Shown here piece by piece: positions 8,694 to 19,006 of a stretch of 64,000 nt of DNA; position 1 is the first letter of the stretch, and each line of letters starts with the position of its first letter. Under the pieces are notes generated by a model. It had not been told where the DNA came from. It saw nothing but the letters and a program-made list of their open reading frames with translations, and did not search any database. A program made the position numbers and the translations under genes. The stretch is from Lysobacterales bacterium. Its GTDB lineage: Bacteria; Pseudomonadota; Gammaproteobacteria; Xanthomonadales; Xanthomonadaceae. The stretch is from positions 56,862 to 120,861 of the forward strand of contig JAFLDZ010000009.1 in the NCBI GenBank assembly GCA_017302135.1. Reading direction: 5' to 3'.

Positions 8694-9179
8694 TTGAACT
8701 CCGCCCTGTTCAAGGCCAGCGATCCCGGCCCAATGGAAATGCACGTGCCCGGTCTTCCCAATGGCGTCCCCATCCGCGCGGCATCCCGGACATCCGTTCG
8801 GGGCGCTCCGCTTCCGTATCGTTCCCTGCAACTGCGCGCTTCCGCGCGGTGCCTCGCGATCGCCCTCCTTCTTTCCCTATCGGCCTGTGCCATGCAAACC
8901 ACATCCAATTTCGATACTGCTGCGTGGAAATCCCAGCGCGGCGTCGCAGCCCAACAGAACCAGCGCGGCCCGATGTTGGCGTCGGCGGAGAACGCCGTGC
9001 AGGCGGGCATGTCGCGCGACGAAGTGATCGCGCTGCTCGGTGAACCCGATATCCGTGATGCGGCCTCCGCCACGGACATCTACGAACTCGGCGTTGCACG
9101 CTATGGTATCGACGAGGAGTTCTTCGAGATCACCTACCAGGATGGGAAAGTCGCGTCCCATCGCTGGGGACGCCGATAA
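8694..9179 (+). CDS. SmpA/OmlA (BamE)-like lipoprotein; candidate immunity protein
   Basis: The frame gives 161 residues, but the real signal peptide is probably the internal segment CLAIALLLSLSAC, where LSAC is a lipobox with the lipidated cysteine. The start is uncertain; 8694 and 8736 are both ATGs in frame and neither has a clear ribosome binding site. The mature part has the SmpA/OmlA pattern: MSRDEVIALLGEPD, a central EEFFEITYQDGKV and a basic end. It would be anchored to a membrane facing the periplasm. It is 63 bases upstream of the XVIPCD protein, so it may be the cognate immunity lipoprotein (inference); a general envelope role is also possible. Confidence 0.7.
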   Translation: MNSALFKASDPGPMEMHVPGLPNGVPIRAASRTSVRGAPLPYRSLQLRASARCLAIALLLSLSACAMQTTSNFDTAAWKSQRGVAAQQNQRGPMLASAENAVQAGMSRDEVIALLGEPDIRDAASATDIYELGVARYGIDEEFFEITYQDGKVASHRWGRR

Positions 9180-9242
9180 GCGTCGCGCCCGAACAAGACT
9201 GAATCACACGACTGAACAACACGACCGCGTAAGGAGTCTCCG

Positions 9243-10349
9243 ATGGCGAACGAACGGCCCGACCTCACCAGTGTCCGCACCCAGTATCAGGTCGCCGACG
9301 ACAAGATGATCGACTATCACCCGCGTGCGTTCGGCGCGATCGATATTCCGTTCACCAACGCGGTCAAGGTGACGAAGACCGAAGGTGCGCTGCTCGACGA
9401 GTTGACCTTTAGCCGCGGTCTGGTCGGCCTGCAGGATTTCAGCGGCATCAAGGATCGCGCCTTCAGCGAAGGCGACAAGCGGTTTCCGAACAATCCGCTT
9501 CCCGACAATATTCCGCCGGATCGCGCGCGCGAATGGCAGGGCAACGATGGCCATCGCGATGCGTTCCGTCACGCCTACTGGAATGCGTTGATGACGCAGC
9601 AGTACGGTGAACAGTGGACCAAGGCCTTCGCGACCGCGCATGAAGGTTTGCCGGGAAATACGGCCAATCGCGAAGCGATGGATCTTTACAACAACGAAGT
9701 GGGGCGCTCGATCGGCGCCGCCAACAGGAACGCCACGCCCGAACAGCTGGCCAATCTGGTCGAGCAGTCCTTGAATCAGGGCAAGCTGGTGGTGGTGGAT
9801 CGCAACGGCAGCCTGGAATGGAGCGACCGCGTCGTCAAAGGCCAGCACGGGCTTGCGCCGAACGAAGTCATCGGGCCGAACCTCGGGACGCCCGGCGTGG
9901 TGGCCCCCACGCTCAGCTACAACGCGGCACCGGTGACGCCGGGTCAGCAGGGCACCATGTTGGCCGCTGCGGACGCGGCGCCGAATGTCGACCGGATGCG
10001 CCAGGACCCGATGTATGGCCAGGTGGTGACCGCGATGCAGGCCAAAGGTCTGGAGGGCGATGCGATGGCAGCGAATCTCTACGCCGCCGCGACCCGCGAG
10101 CGTCTGACCGGCGTGACCAATATCGAAGTCGGCAAACCGGTGAACGATGCCAACGGCAATCCGGACCGCAACCTGTTCGTATTCGACGGCAACAACGGAC
10201 CGCTCGGTCCGAATCACGCCCGGGTCAGCGAAAATCAGGCCCGCGAAACGCCGGTCGAAGTCGCGGCCAACAATGCGATCGATGCGCGGAACCAAGTGGC
10301 TGCGGCGCCCGAGCTGGACCAGCGCAAACCGGTTTCGATGACCGCCTGA
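9243..10349 (+). CDS. DUF6973-like protein with XVIPCD-like tail; putative X-T4SS effector
   Basis: 368 residues with no signal peptide or membrane span. Residues about 98-160 contain GHRDAFRHAYWNALM, then FATAHEG and NREAMDLYNNEVG: a histidine/acid-rich module like DUF6973, for which I know no proven activity. Residues about 250-355 match the Xanthomonas Vir-effector C-terminal domain: YAAATRERLTGV, LFVFDGNNGPLGPNHARVSE and ARETPVEVAANN, with a glutamine-rich end. XVIPCD tails direct antibacterial toxins to the VirB/VirD4 type IV system of Xanthomonas, Stenotrophomonas and Lysobacter. No VirB genes are in the window. The effector role is inference from the tail. Confidence 0.75.
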   Translation: MANERPDLTSVRTQYQVADDKMIDYHPRAFGAIDIPFTNAVKVTKTEGALLDELTFSRGLVGLQDFSGIKDRAFSEGDKRFPNNPLPDNIPPDRAREWQGNDGHRDAFRHAYWNALMTQQYGEQWTKAFATAHEGLPGNTANREAMDLYNNEVGRSIGAANRNATPEQLANLVEQSLNQGKLVVVDRNGSLEWSDRVVKGQHGLAPNEVIGPNLGTPGVVAPTLSYNAAPVTPGQQGTMLAAADAAPNVDRMRQDPMYGQVVTAMQAKGLEGDAMAANLYAAATRERLTGVTNIEVGKPVNDANGNPDRNLFVFDGNNGPLGPNHARVSENQARETPVEVAANNAIDARNQVAAAPELDQRKPVSMTA

Positions 10350-10385
10350 ATCACCGCCTGAATCAGCGTCCGTTGCAAAGCGATA

Positions 10386-10410
10386 ACGCCCGGCGCGAAC
10401 CGGGCGTCTT
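10386..10410 (+). terminator. terminator-like hairpin after the DUF6973 gene
   Basis: Stem ACGCCCGG / CCGGGCGT (10386-10393, 10400-10407) with loop CGCGAA, followed by CTT. The T tract is weak. Confidence 0.5.
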
Positions 10411-10445
10411 CGTGTATGGATCGATCACTTGCGAATCAATTCGCT

Positions 10446-10817
10446 ATGGAGTTTCCGCTAGTGCCCGAACACAAGTCCGTCGATCGCGAACACGTGAACG
10501 TGTTGTTCGTCTGCAGCCGCAACCAGTGGCGCAGCCCCACCGCAGAGCGCATGTTCAAGGGACACCCGGTGATCATTGCCCGCTCGGCCGGCACCAGTCT
10601 CAGCGCTAGGCACCGCATCTCGCATGTGGACATCGACTGGGCGGACGTGATCCTGGTGATGGAAGACAAACACCGCGAGCGCATCGTCGCCGACTACGCG
10701 CAATTGATCGAACACACGCCGATCCATGTGCTTGATATCCCGGACGATTACAAGTACATGGATCCGGAGTTGATCGACATGCTGGAGCAGACGGTAGAGC
10801 CGATGCTGTTCGCGTAG
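10446..10817 (+). CDS. low-molecular-weight tyrosine-phosphatase-like protein (COG4551 type)
   Basis: About 123 residues. NVLFVCSRNQWRSPTAERMF contains a CX5R(S) phosphate-binding loop (C-SRNQW-R-S) as in low-molecular-weight protein tyrosine phosphatases. The rest is short for that family and matches the small predicted-phosphatase group, including a WADVILVMEDKH segment and a DIPDDYKYMDPEL acid loop. In-frame starts at 10416, 10446 and a GTG at 10494 are possible; 10446 is a compromise because 10416 lies directly after the hairpin. Substrate unknown. Confidence 0.8.
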   Translation: MEFPLVPEHKSVDREHVNVLFVCSRNQWRSPTAERMFKGHPVIIARSAGTSLSARHRISHVDIDWADVILVMEDKHRERIVADYAQLIEHTPIHVLDIPDDYKYMDPELIDMLEQTVEPMLFA

Positions 10818-10869
10818 CAGGCGCGCGGTTGCGCTACTCTGCCCGGACCATATTCAACGGCATTTTCAG

Positions 10870-11061
10870 ATGAATCACACCGACACCGCGTTCACGCAAT
10901 GCCCGTACTGCGGCGAAGAAATCGAAATCGTCGTCGACGGCTCGGTGGACCATCAGCAGTACGTCGAGGATTGCAGCGTGTGCTGCCGGCCGATCGTATT
11001 CACCGTCGTCGCCGAAGACGGCGAAGTGCTGAGCGTGGATGCGCGTTCGGAAGACGACTGA
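10870..11061 (+). CDS. CPXCG-motif cysteine-rich protein
   Basis: 63-residue protein with two cysteine pairs: CPYCGEEIEIVVDG near the start and CSVCCRPI in the middle, the pattern of the small CPXCG family. The four cysteines probably bind zinc as a rubredoxin-like knuckle. No function is established. It is convergent with the crbR-like gene. Confidence 0.85.
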   Translation: MNHTDTAFTQCPYCGEEIEIVVDGSVDHQQYVEDCSVCCRPIVFTVVAEDGEVLSVDARSEDD

Positions 11062-11094
11062 ACGCAGGACGGTCGATTGCTGGACAGCCGGCCG

Positions 11095-11760
11095 TCAATC
11101 CTCTTCCGGCGGCGGCATCACCGCTTCGGGATCGATCGCGAGCTTGCCGGCAATCAGCACCGCCTGGGTGCGGTTGTTGGCGCCGAGTTTGCGCAGGATC
11201 GCGGTCATGTGCGCTTTGATCGTGGCTTCGGAGACGCCCAGTTCGTAGGCGATCTGTTTGTTGAGCAGGCCGTCGCCCAGCATCTGCAGCACGCGGAACT
11301 GCTGCGGGGTGAGATCGCGGACGCGCTGTGCGGCGTCGTGTTCTTCGGCCCCGGCGGCGGGCGCTTTCAATGCGGACGCCGGTGCCCAGCGGTCGCCGGC
11401 GAGCACGGCGTCGATGGCTTCGCCGAGGGTCGCGGCATCGGCGGATTTCGGCAGGAAGCCGACCGCACCGTGATCCAGCGCGCGGCGCATCACCGCCGGC
11501 TCTTCGCGTGCGGACACCACCATGATTGGCAGCTGCGGGAAGTGCGCGCGCAGATGCACCAGCGCGCTGAAACCGTGCGCGCCGGGCATGTTGAGATCGA
11601 GCAGCAGCAGGTCGGCGTCGGTTTCGCGTTCGATCAGCGCATACAGCGCATCCACGCTGTCGGCCTCGCGCAGGATCGCGTCGGGCAGCACTCGCGACAC
11701 CGCGTTGCGCAGGGCTTCGCGGAACAGCGGGTGGTCGTCGGCAACGAGAACAGTGGGCAT
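11095..11760 (-). CDS. crbR: CrbR-like LuxR-family response regulator
   Basis: 221 residues. The receiver domain (1-120) has the acidic pair in VLVADDHP, phosphoacceptor D55 in LLLLDLNMPG and K105 in GFLPKSA. A LuxR/NarL helix-turn-helix (about 150-210) shows LTPQQFRVLQMLGDGLLNKQIA and VSEATIKAHMTAILRKL. The ATG at 11760 is chosen because it directly precedes the receiver. It lies 88 bases downstream of acs on the same strand. CrbR/AgmR-type regulators activate acs when acetate is present, working with a CrbS-type kinase such as the one at 3230-6682. Confidence 0.88.
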   Translation of the reverse strand: MPTVLVADDHPLFREALRNAVSRVLPDAILREADSVDALYALIERETDADLLLLDLNMPGAHGFSALVHLRAHFPQLPIMVVSAREEPAVMRRALDHGAVGFLPKSADAATLGEAIDAVLAGDRWAPASALKAPAAGAEEHDAAQRVRDLTPQQFRVLQMLGDGLLNKQIAYELGVSEATIKAHMTAILRKLGANNRTQAVLIAGKLAIDPEAVMPPPEED

Positions 11761-11848
11761 GGGCGGCGGCCGTGGGAAAACGTCCTGCCCAAGGTAACGC
11801 AGACCGGCGGCCGTCACCAATGGTGGCGGCCGGCTCATGGCTGCGCGC

Positions 11849-13810
<1,962 letters not shown>

Positions 13811-14020
13811 GAGGCGTTCCTCCGCGGTTGGTATGGGATCCGCAGTGGCCACAGTGTGCCGCATGCGCAGCGTATTGCAGTGCAGCAACGTGCTTAGACC
13901 ATGGTCGAAAAACGCCTGAAAATGCCGTGAGGTTCGACCAATGGCGAATATGCGGAAGCGGTGACGGCGCACAGGCTGCGTTCACCGTGCATCCGTACGC
14001 GCCCTCGGGAGGGGCCCATC

Positions 14021-15379
14021 ATGAACCAACGATCGCAACTGCGACGGCCGCTGACGTTATCGCTGCTGGTGTGCCTCATGGCGCCCGGCCTGGCGCTGGC
14101 GCAAGCCGCCACACCGAAAGAACAGGCGCTTGAAGCCCGCGTCGCCGAACTCGAAAAAATCGTGCAGCAATTGGTCGCGCAGCAACAGGCGCCGAGCGCA
14201 GCCGCGCCAGCGGCGAAACCCGCCGACGACGGCAAGCCGAAGATCCAGAGCTCGCCCATCCTCACCGCCGCCAATCCGGGCACCACGTTCTCGTACGGCG
14301 GTTTCATCAAGCTCGACTCGATGGTGACCGACACCAGCGATGGCCGCATCGCCGACGGTTCCGCAGGGCGTCTGTTCTATCTTCCCGCCGCGATTCCGGT
14401 CGGCCCGGCCGGCGCCGATGGCGGCGACGCGTATACGGATTTCCACGGCCAGTTTTCGCGCTTCTGGTTCAGCGCCGATCACACCACCGGCGACGGCGAC
14501 AAGCTCAAGGGCTATATCGAAGCCGACATGTTCGGCGGCGGCAGCAATGCGCTGGTCGGCAATGAAACCGCGACCAATACGTACGCCGTTTCGCTCCGCC
14601 AGGCCTACGTCAGCCTGACCCGTCCGAACGGTGCGCAGTGGCTCGCCGGCCAGACCTGGTCGAACTTCATGGATGTCGCTGCGCTGCCCGACAGCGTCGA
14701 CTTCGTCGGCCCGACCGAAAGCACCGTGTTCGTCCGCCAGGCGCAGTTGCGCTACACCAAGGGTCCGTGGTCGTTCTCGATGGAGAACCCCCAGACCACG
14801 GTCACGCCGTTCCTCGGCGGTGCCACGCGCGCCAATTCGGGTGACAACGTGCTGCCCGATATCACCGCACGCTGGCAGAAGAAGGGCGATTGGGGCCATT
14901 TCAGCGCCGCCGGCCTGCTGCGCCAGTTCAAGCGCCTGGACGAGACCACGACCGGCGCATCGGTCAGCGTCTCGGGCAAGTTCAACCTCGGTGCCAGCGA
15001 CGACCTGCGCTATGCGGTCAACGCCGGCCAAGGGATCGGCCGCTACATGGGCTTCGGACTGGGCGCCGACACCGTGCTCGACGCGGGTGGCGATCTGGAA
15101 ACGATCGACGGCTACGGCGCCTTCGTTTCCTGGCGCCATGCGTTCTCGCCGAAGCTGCGCGGCAACCTGTTCTATTCGGCCGCGCACTTCGACAACGATA
15201 CCGCGCTCACCGGTTTTGCAGCCACCGAGAGTGCGCAGTCGATGCACGCCAACCTGATCTATTCGCCGTTGCCGAAACTCGACGTCGGCGCGGAGCTGAT
15301 CTGGGGCCAGCGCTCGCTCGAAAACGATCTCGAAGGCGATCTGCGCCGCATCCACACGCACGTCAAATACAGCTTCTGA
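14021..15379 (+). CDS. DcaP-like outer-membrane porin
   Basis: 452 residues. A signal peptide (LTLSLLVCLMAPGLALAQA) is followed by a coiled-coil segment EQALEARVAELEKIVQQLVA, as in trimeric DcaP-type porins, a linker rich in A/P, and a beta-barrel of alternating aromatic/polar strands ending in HTHVKYSF with the C-terminal phenylalanine needed for insertion. DcaP porins pass small dicarboxylates and other acids. The ATG at 14021 has a GGGAGGGG upstream. It is 50 bases before the MHS transporter and divergent from acs, which suggests carboxylate uptake. Confidence 0.85.
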   Translation: MNQRSQLRRPLTLSLLVCLMAPGLALAQAATPKEQALEARVAELEKIVQQLVAQQQAPSAAAPAAKPADDGKPKIQSSPILTAANPGTTFSYGGFIKLDSMVTDTSDGRIADGSAGRLFYLPAAIPVGPAGADGGDAYTDFHGQFSRFWFSADHTTGDGDKLKGYIEADMFGGGSNALVGNETATNTYAVSLRQAYVSLTRPNGAQWLAGQTWSNFMDVAALPDSVDFVGPTESTVFVRQAQLRYTKGPWSFSMENPQTTVTPFLGGATRANSGDNVLPDITARWQKKGDWGHFSAAGLLRQFKRLDETTTGASVSVSGKFNLGASDDLRYAVNAGQGIGRYMGFGLGADTVLDAGGDLETIDGYGAFVSWRHAFSPKLRGNLFYSAAHFDNDTALTGFAATESAQSMHANLIYSPLPKLDVGAELIWGQRSLENDLEGDLRRIHTHVKYSF

Positions 15380-15429
15380 CAGCGGCAGCGTCGGATAAGC
15401 ACGATCCAATTCTGAAGAGGTAACAGATC

Positions 15430-17091
15430 ATGTCCAGCACTACAGCAGCGCTCCCCGCGAGCGGCGCAATGACCCGGGAACACAAGAAGGTCATTTTCGC
15501 GTCGAGTCTCGGCACCGTCTTCGAGTGGTACGACTTCTATCTTTACGGATCGCTCGCGGTCCACATCGGCAAGCATTTCTTCAGCGGCCTCAACGACACC
15601 AGCCAGTTCATCTTCGCGCTGCTGGCATTCGCGGCCGGTTTCGCGGTGCGTCCGTTCGGCGCGCTGTTCTTCGGTCGCCTCGGCGACATGATCGGACGCA
15701 AGTACACGTTCCTGGTCACGATCGTCATCATGGGCCTGTCGACATTCCTGGTCGGCATCCTGCCCGGTTACGCGACCATCGGCATCCTCGCACCGATCAT
15801 CCTGATCACGCTGCGTCTGTTGCAGGGTCTCGCGCTCGGCGGCGAATACGGTGGTGCCGCGACCTACGTCGCCGAACACGCACCGCATGGCAAACGCGGC
15901 CTGTACACCAGTTTCATCCAGACCACGGCGACGCTCGGCCTGTTCATGTCGCTGCTGGTGATCTGGCTGTGCCGCAACTACCTGGGCAAGGATGTTTTCG
16001 AAGCCTGGGGCTGGCGCGTGCCGTTCATCGTCTCGGTGGTGCTGCTGGGCGTGTCGGTGTGGATCCGCCTGCAGCTCAACGAATCGCCGCTGTTCCAGCA
16101 GATGAAGGCCGAGGGCAAGACCTCGAAAGCGCCGCTCACCGAGAGTTTCCTGTCGAAGAACGGCAAGATCGCGCTGCTCGCGCTGCTCGGCGCCACTGCG
16201 GGTCAGGCGGTGGTCTGGTACACGGGTCAGTTCTACGCGCTGTTCTTCATGACCAAGACCCTGAGCGTCGACCCGAACACCGCAGACATCCTGATCGCCA
16301 TTTCGTTGGCGCTCGCGACCGGCGGCTTCATCCTGTTCGGCTGGCTGTCCGACAAGATCGGCCGCAAGAAGATCGTCATGGCCGGTTGTCTGCTGGCCGC
16401 GCTGACCTACTTCCCGGTGTTCAAGGCGCTGATGCACAACGCCAATCCGGCGCTGGAAGCGGCGGTCGCCACTTCGCCGGCGAAAGTGCTGGCCGATCGC
16501 GACCGCTGCGCGCTGCAGTTCGATCCCGTGGGCAAGAAGACCTTCAAGCAGTCCTGCGACATCATCGCGTCGGGCCTGGCGAAGAAAGGTATTCCGTACA
16601 CGATCGAATCGGCACCGGCAGGCACCGTCGCCAGCGTCACCATCGGTTCGACCACGGTGCAGAGCTTCGAAGGCGAAGCCCTGGACAAGGATGCGTTCAA
16701 GGCCAAGGCCGACGAGTTCACCAAGCAGCTCGGCGATACGCTGACGGCAGCGGGTTATCCGGCCAAGGCCGACGATGCGCAGATCAACAAGCCGATGGTC
16801 ATCGCATTGCTCGCCTATCTGGTCATGCTGGTCACGATGGTCTACGGTCCGATCGCGGCGTGGCTGGTCGAGTTGTTCCCGACGCGCATCCGCTACACCT
16901 CGATGTCGCTGCCGTACCACATCGGCAACGGCTGGTTCGGCGGGTTCCTGCCGTTCATCGCGTTCACCATCGTGGCGGCGACCGGCAATATCTACAGCGG
17001 TCTGTGGTATCCGATCGGCGTTGCGTTGATGACGCTGGTGATCGGTTCGCTGTTCCTGCGCGAGACGAAAGACGTCGATATCACCCAGTAG
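15430..17091 (+). CDS. MHS-family MFS transporter (ProP/ShiA type)
   Basis: 553-residue inner-membrane proton symporter. The metabolite:H+ symporter signature is clear: SSLGTVFEWYDFYLYG at the start, GRLGDMIGRKYTF in loop 2-3, and GWLSDKIGRKKIV in the second half. The family is usually near 430-450 residues. The extra length is a polar insertion of about 110 residues (roughly 335-450) with two cysteines, between late membrane helices. With acs and the DcaP porin next to it, acetate or another short carboxylate is the likely cargo (inference). Confidence 0.88.
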   Translation: MSSTTAALPASGAMTREHKKVIFASSLGTVFEWYDFYLYGSLAVHIGKHFFSGLNDTSQFIFALLAFAAGFAVRPFGALFFGRLGDMIGRKYTFLVTIVIMGLSTFLVGILPGYATIGILAPIILITLRLLQGLALGGEYGGAATYVAEHAPHGKRGLYTSFIQTTATLGLFMSLLVIWLCRNYLGKDVFEAWGWRVPFIVSVVLLGVSVWIRLQLNESPLFQQMKAEGKTSKAPLTESFLSKNGKIALLALLGATAGQAVVWYTGQFYALFFMTKTLSVDPNTADILIAISLALATGGFILFGWLSDKIGRKKIVMAGCLLAALTYFPVFKALMHNANPALEAAVATSPAKVLADRDRCALQFDPVGKKTFKQSCDIIASGLAKKGIPYTIESAPAGTVASVTIGSTTVQSFEGEALDKDAFKAKADEFTKQLGDTLTAAGYPAKADDAQINKPMVIALLAYLVMLVTMVYGPIAAWLVELFPTRIRYTSMSLPYHIGNGWFGGFLPFIAFTIVAATGNIYSGLWYPIGVALMTLVIGSLFLRETKDVDITQ

Positions 17092-17128
17092 GAGCGGCTT
17101 TAGCCGCGAGCTGTTGGCTTTGAAAGAG

Positions 17129-17157
17129 GACGCCGGCGAAAGCCGGCGTCTTTGTTT
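17129..17157 (+). terminator. rho-independent terminator after the MHS gene
   Basis: Perfect 9-bp stem GACGCCGGC / GCCGGCGTC (17129-17137, 17142-17150), loop GAAA, followed by TTTGTTT. Confidence 0.85.
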
Positions 17158-17168
17158 GAGATTCGCAC

Positions 17169-17363
17169 CATGGTGTGTGGGTAAGGCTTGGCACCTTTTT
17201 CGCGCTGGTGCGCGAGTTACTTTCTTTGGCGCAAAGAAAGTAACCAAAGAAAGCACTCAGGTCCAATTCAAACCTACTATCTGAGGCGAAGCCGGGATTT
17301 TTCGATGAGACATCCGTGTCTCATCGAAAAACGGCGCACGGCCTATGCGCCGCCCTCCGGGTC
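17169..17363 (+). repeat. 195-bp dispersed repeat, unit A
   Basis: The unit contains the hairpin GTTACTTTCTTT-ggcgc-AAAGAAAGTAAC, then TTTTTCGATGAGA...TCTCATCGAAAAA, and GCCGCCCTCCGGGTC at its end. The same unit lies in inverted orientation at 17569-18948. There is no coding capacity. The 205 bases between the two units (17364-17568) show no recognisable gene. Confidence 0.75.
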
Positions 17364-17699
17364 TGCAACCTAATCAGACGATACCGTAGTCTAGACATCG
17401 GTTGGACGATGCAGATCGCTGAAATTTCGGCAACGAGTGGACGACTTCATGACGTGCTGCAACTGTGATCCATTAAAGGCCACACAAGCGACAGAACTGT
17501 TGTTTGAATGCCAATAGAGGGTAACGTCCCGATAATCTTGCAGACGCGGCACACTATCTCTGATCGGAGACCCGGAGGGCGATGCACAGGATGTGCATCG
17601 TTTTTCGATGAGGCAGGACGCCTCATCGAAAAATCCCGGCTTCGCCTCAGTCAGCAGTTTAGAATTGGACTTGAAATGTCTTCTTTGGTTACTTTCTTT

Positions 17700-18881
17700 G
17701 AGGGTGTTGCCAAAATCATATAATTCGACCTCCCGGATTGAGATGTCGAGATGGAAGCTCGAAAGCCTAAAGGCCCTCGCCCAAAGATGCAGGCAATGGA
17801 ACGGCAGGCACTGCGGGAGTTGATTCTCGAGCATCCACTGTCGACGGCCGGCGAGTTGGTGAAATTGCTTCGCGCGCGTACCGGAACCTCGGTTTCCGTG
17901 CCGACGTTGGTCAAGGCGATCAAGACCGAAGGAATCGTACGGGTCAAACCTCCAAGCGTCAGCGGGTATGTCCAGCCGACGCCTGACGGGCCGCCGCGCT
18001 ATGGCTACAACGAGCGGCATCGAGATGTAGGGGATCATGAGCGGTACGCCACATCGCTGACGCAGGCAGAGTGGGATATGGTCGCGGACATTTTCGATGA
18101 TGCCGGTGAGCGCGGCAGGCCCGCAGTCCATGCGCGTCGAGCGATCGTGGATGCCTGCTTCTACGTTGTTCGCACAGGTTGTTCCTGGCGACTGATGCCC
18201 AAGACGTTCCCGCCGTGGAATGCGGTCTACAAGCTATTTCGTCGCTGGAGTCGGCAGGGTCGCTTCGAGCGGATGCATGATCGGCTTCGCCTGCGCTGGC
18301 GCGAACGCGTGGAACGGGATGAGTTTCCGTCCACTGCGATTCTGGATTCGCAATCCACGCGAACCTCGCCGCAGGGCGGCGAGAAAGGCTTCGATGCCGG
18401 CAAACGAGTTAAAGGCCGCAAGCGCAATCTGGTGGTCGATACGCTCGGTCTGGTGCTGGCGGTCGTCGTGACGGCCGCGAGTGTGCAGGATCGCGACGGC
18501 GCATATCCGGCGATGGCACAGGCATGTGCAAAGTATCCGACGATCAGTCGAGTATTCGTGGACAGCGCCTATGCTGGAACGTGTGCCGAACGACTCGAAG
18601 CCAGCCACGGCATCGCCGTACAGGTGGTGCGTCACCCGGGAAATCGCAACATTGGGCGTTGGCAGGCAGAGCAGTTGCCCTTGTTCGATGCATCGACGAG
18701 GGCGTATGCAACGCTGCCGAAACGTTGGATCGTTGAAAGAAGCCATGCGTGGCTGGAACGCGCACGGCGCTTGGTGATGCATCACGACCGATTGGTGGAG
18801 GTCTCCGAAAGTTGGGTATGGCTTTCCGAGGCTCGCAGACTTTTGCGTGGCCTCACAGAGAAATGATTTGGCAACACCCTC
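17700..18881 (+). mobile_element. IS5-family insertion sequence, 1182 bp, intact
   Basis: Terminal inverted repeats GAGGGTGTTGCCAAA (17700-17714) and its complement at 18867-18881 are perfect over 15 bases. A 3-bp direct repeat TTT flanks both ends (17697-17699 and 18882-18884). One full transposase gene fills the element. The intact ends and exact target duplication suggest recent insertion. Confidence 0.9.
17751..18866 (+). CDS. IS5-family transposase with N-terminal HTH
   Basis: 371 residues. The first 90 residues carry a helix-turn-helix-like segment (ELVKLLRARTGTSVSVPTLV). After a linker, the IS5-type DDE transposase begins (LTQAEWDMVADIFDDAG, CSWRLMPKTFPPWNAVYKLF). DDE candidates are D in AILDSQSTRTS, D in RVFVDSAYAG and E in RWIVERSHAWLERARRL. 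The frame is complete with no stops, so the enzyme may be active. Confidence 0.92.
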   Translation: MEARKPKGPRPKMQAMERQALRELILEHPLSTAGELVKLLRARTGTSVSVPTLVKAIKTEGIVRVKPPSVSGYVQPTPDGPPRYGYNERHRDVGDHERYATSLTQAEWDMVADIFDDAGERGRPAVHARRAIVDACFYVVRTGCSWRLMPKTFPPWNAVYKLFRRWSRQGRFERMHDRLRLRWRERVERDEFPSTAILDSQSTRTSPQGGEKGFDAGKRVKGRKRNLVVDTLGLVLAVVVTAASVQDRDGAYPAMAQACAKYPTISRVFVDSAYAGTCAERLEASHGIAVQVVRHPGNRNIGRWQAEQLPLFDASTRAYATLPKRWIVERSHAWLERARRLVMHHDRLVEVSESWVWLSEARRLLRGLTEK

Positions 18882-19006
18882 TTTGCGCCAAAGAAAGTAA
18901 CTCGCGCACCAGCGCGAAAAAGGTGTCAGGCCTTACCCACACACCATGATCACCAAACATCCACCGCGCGACGAGAACTTCTAGAGGACGTCGGCCCACA
19001 ACCCAG

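Larger units (their letters stand above)
17569..18948 (-). repeat. 195-bp dispersed repeat, unit B, split by an IS element
   Basis: This is the inverted copy of unit A. It starts at GACCCGGAGGGCG and ends at ACACCATG. Removing the insertion at 17700-18881 and one TTT restores the hairpin GTTACTTTCTTTGCGCCAAAG..., which matches the intact copy in unit A. Confidence 0.75.

Noticed and set aside
17190..17206. Sigma-54 promoter at the TTGGCACC in repeat unit A
   Set aside because: No TTGC-like -12 element at the right spacing and no gene downstream; it is part of the repeat.
17169..18948. Composite transposon bounded by the inverted 195-bp units
   Set aside because: The inverted units are non-coding dispersed repeats; the only transposase belongs to an IS with its own ends lying inside one unit.
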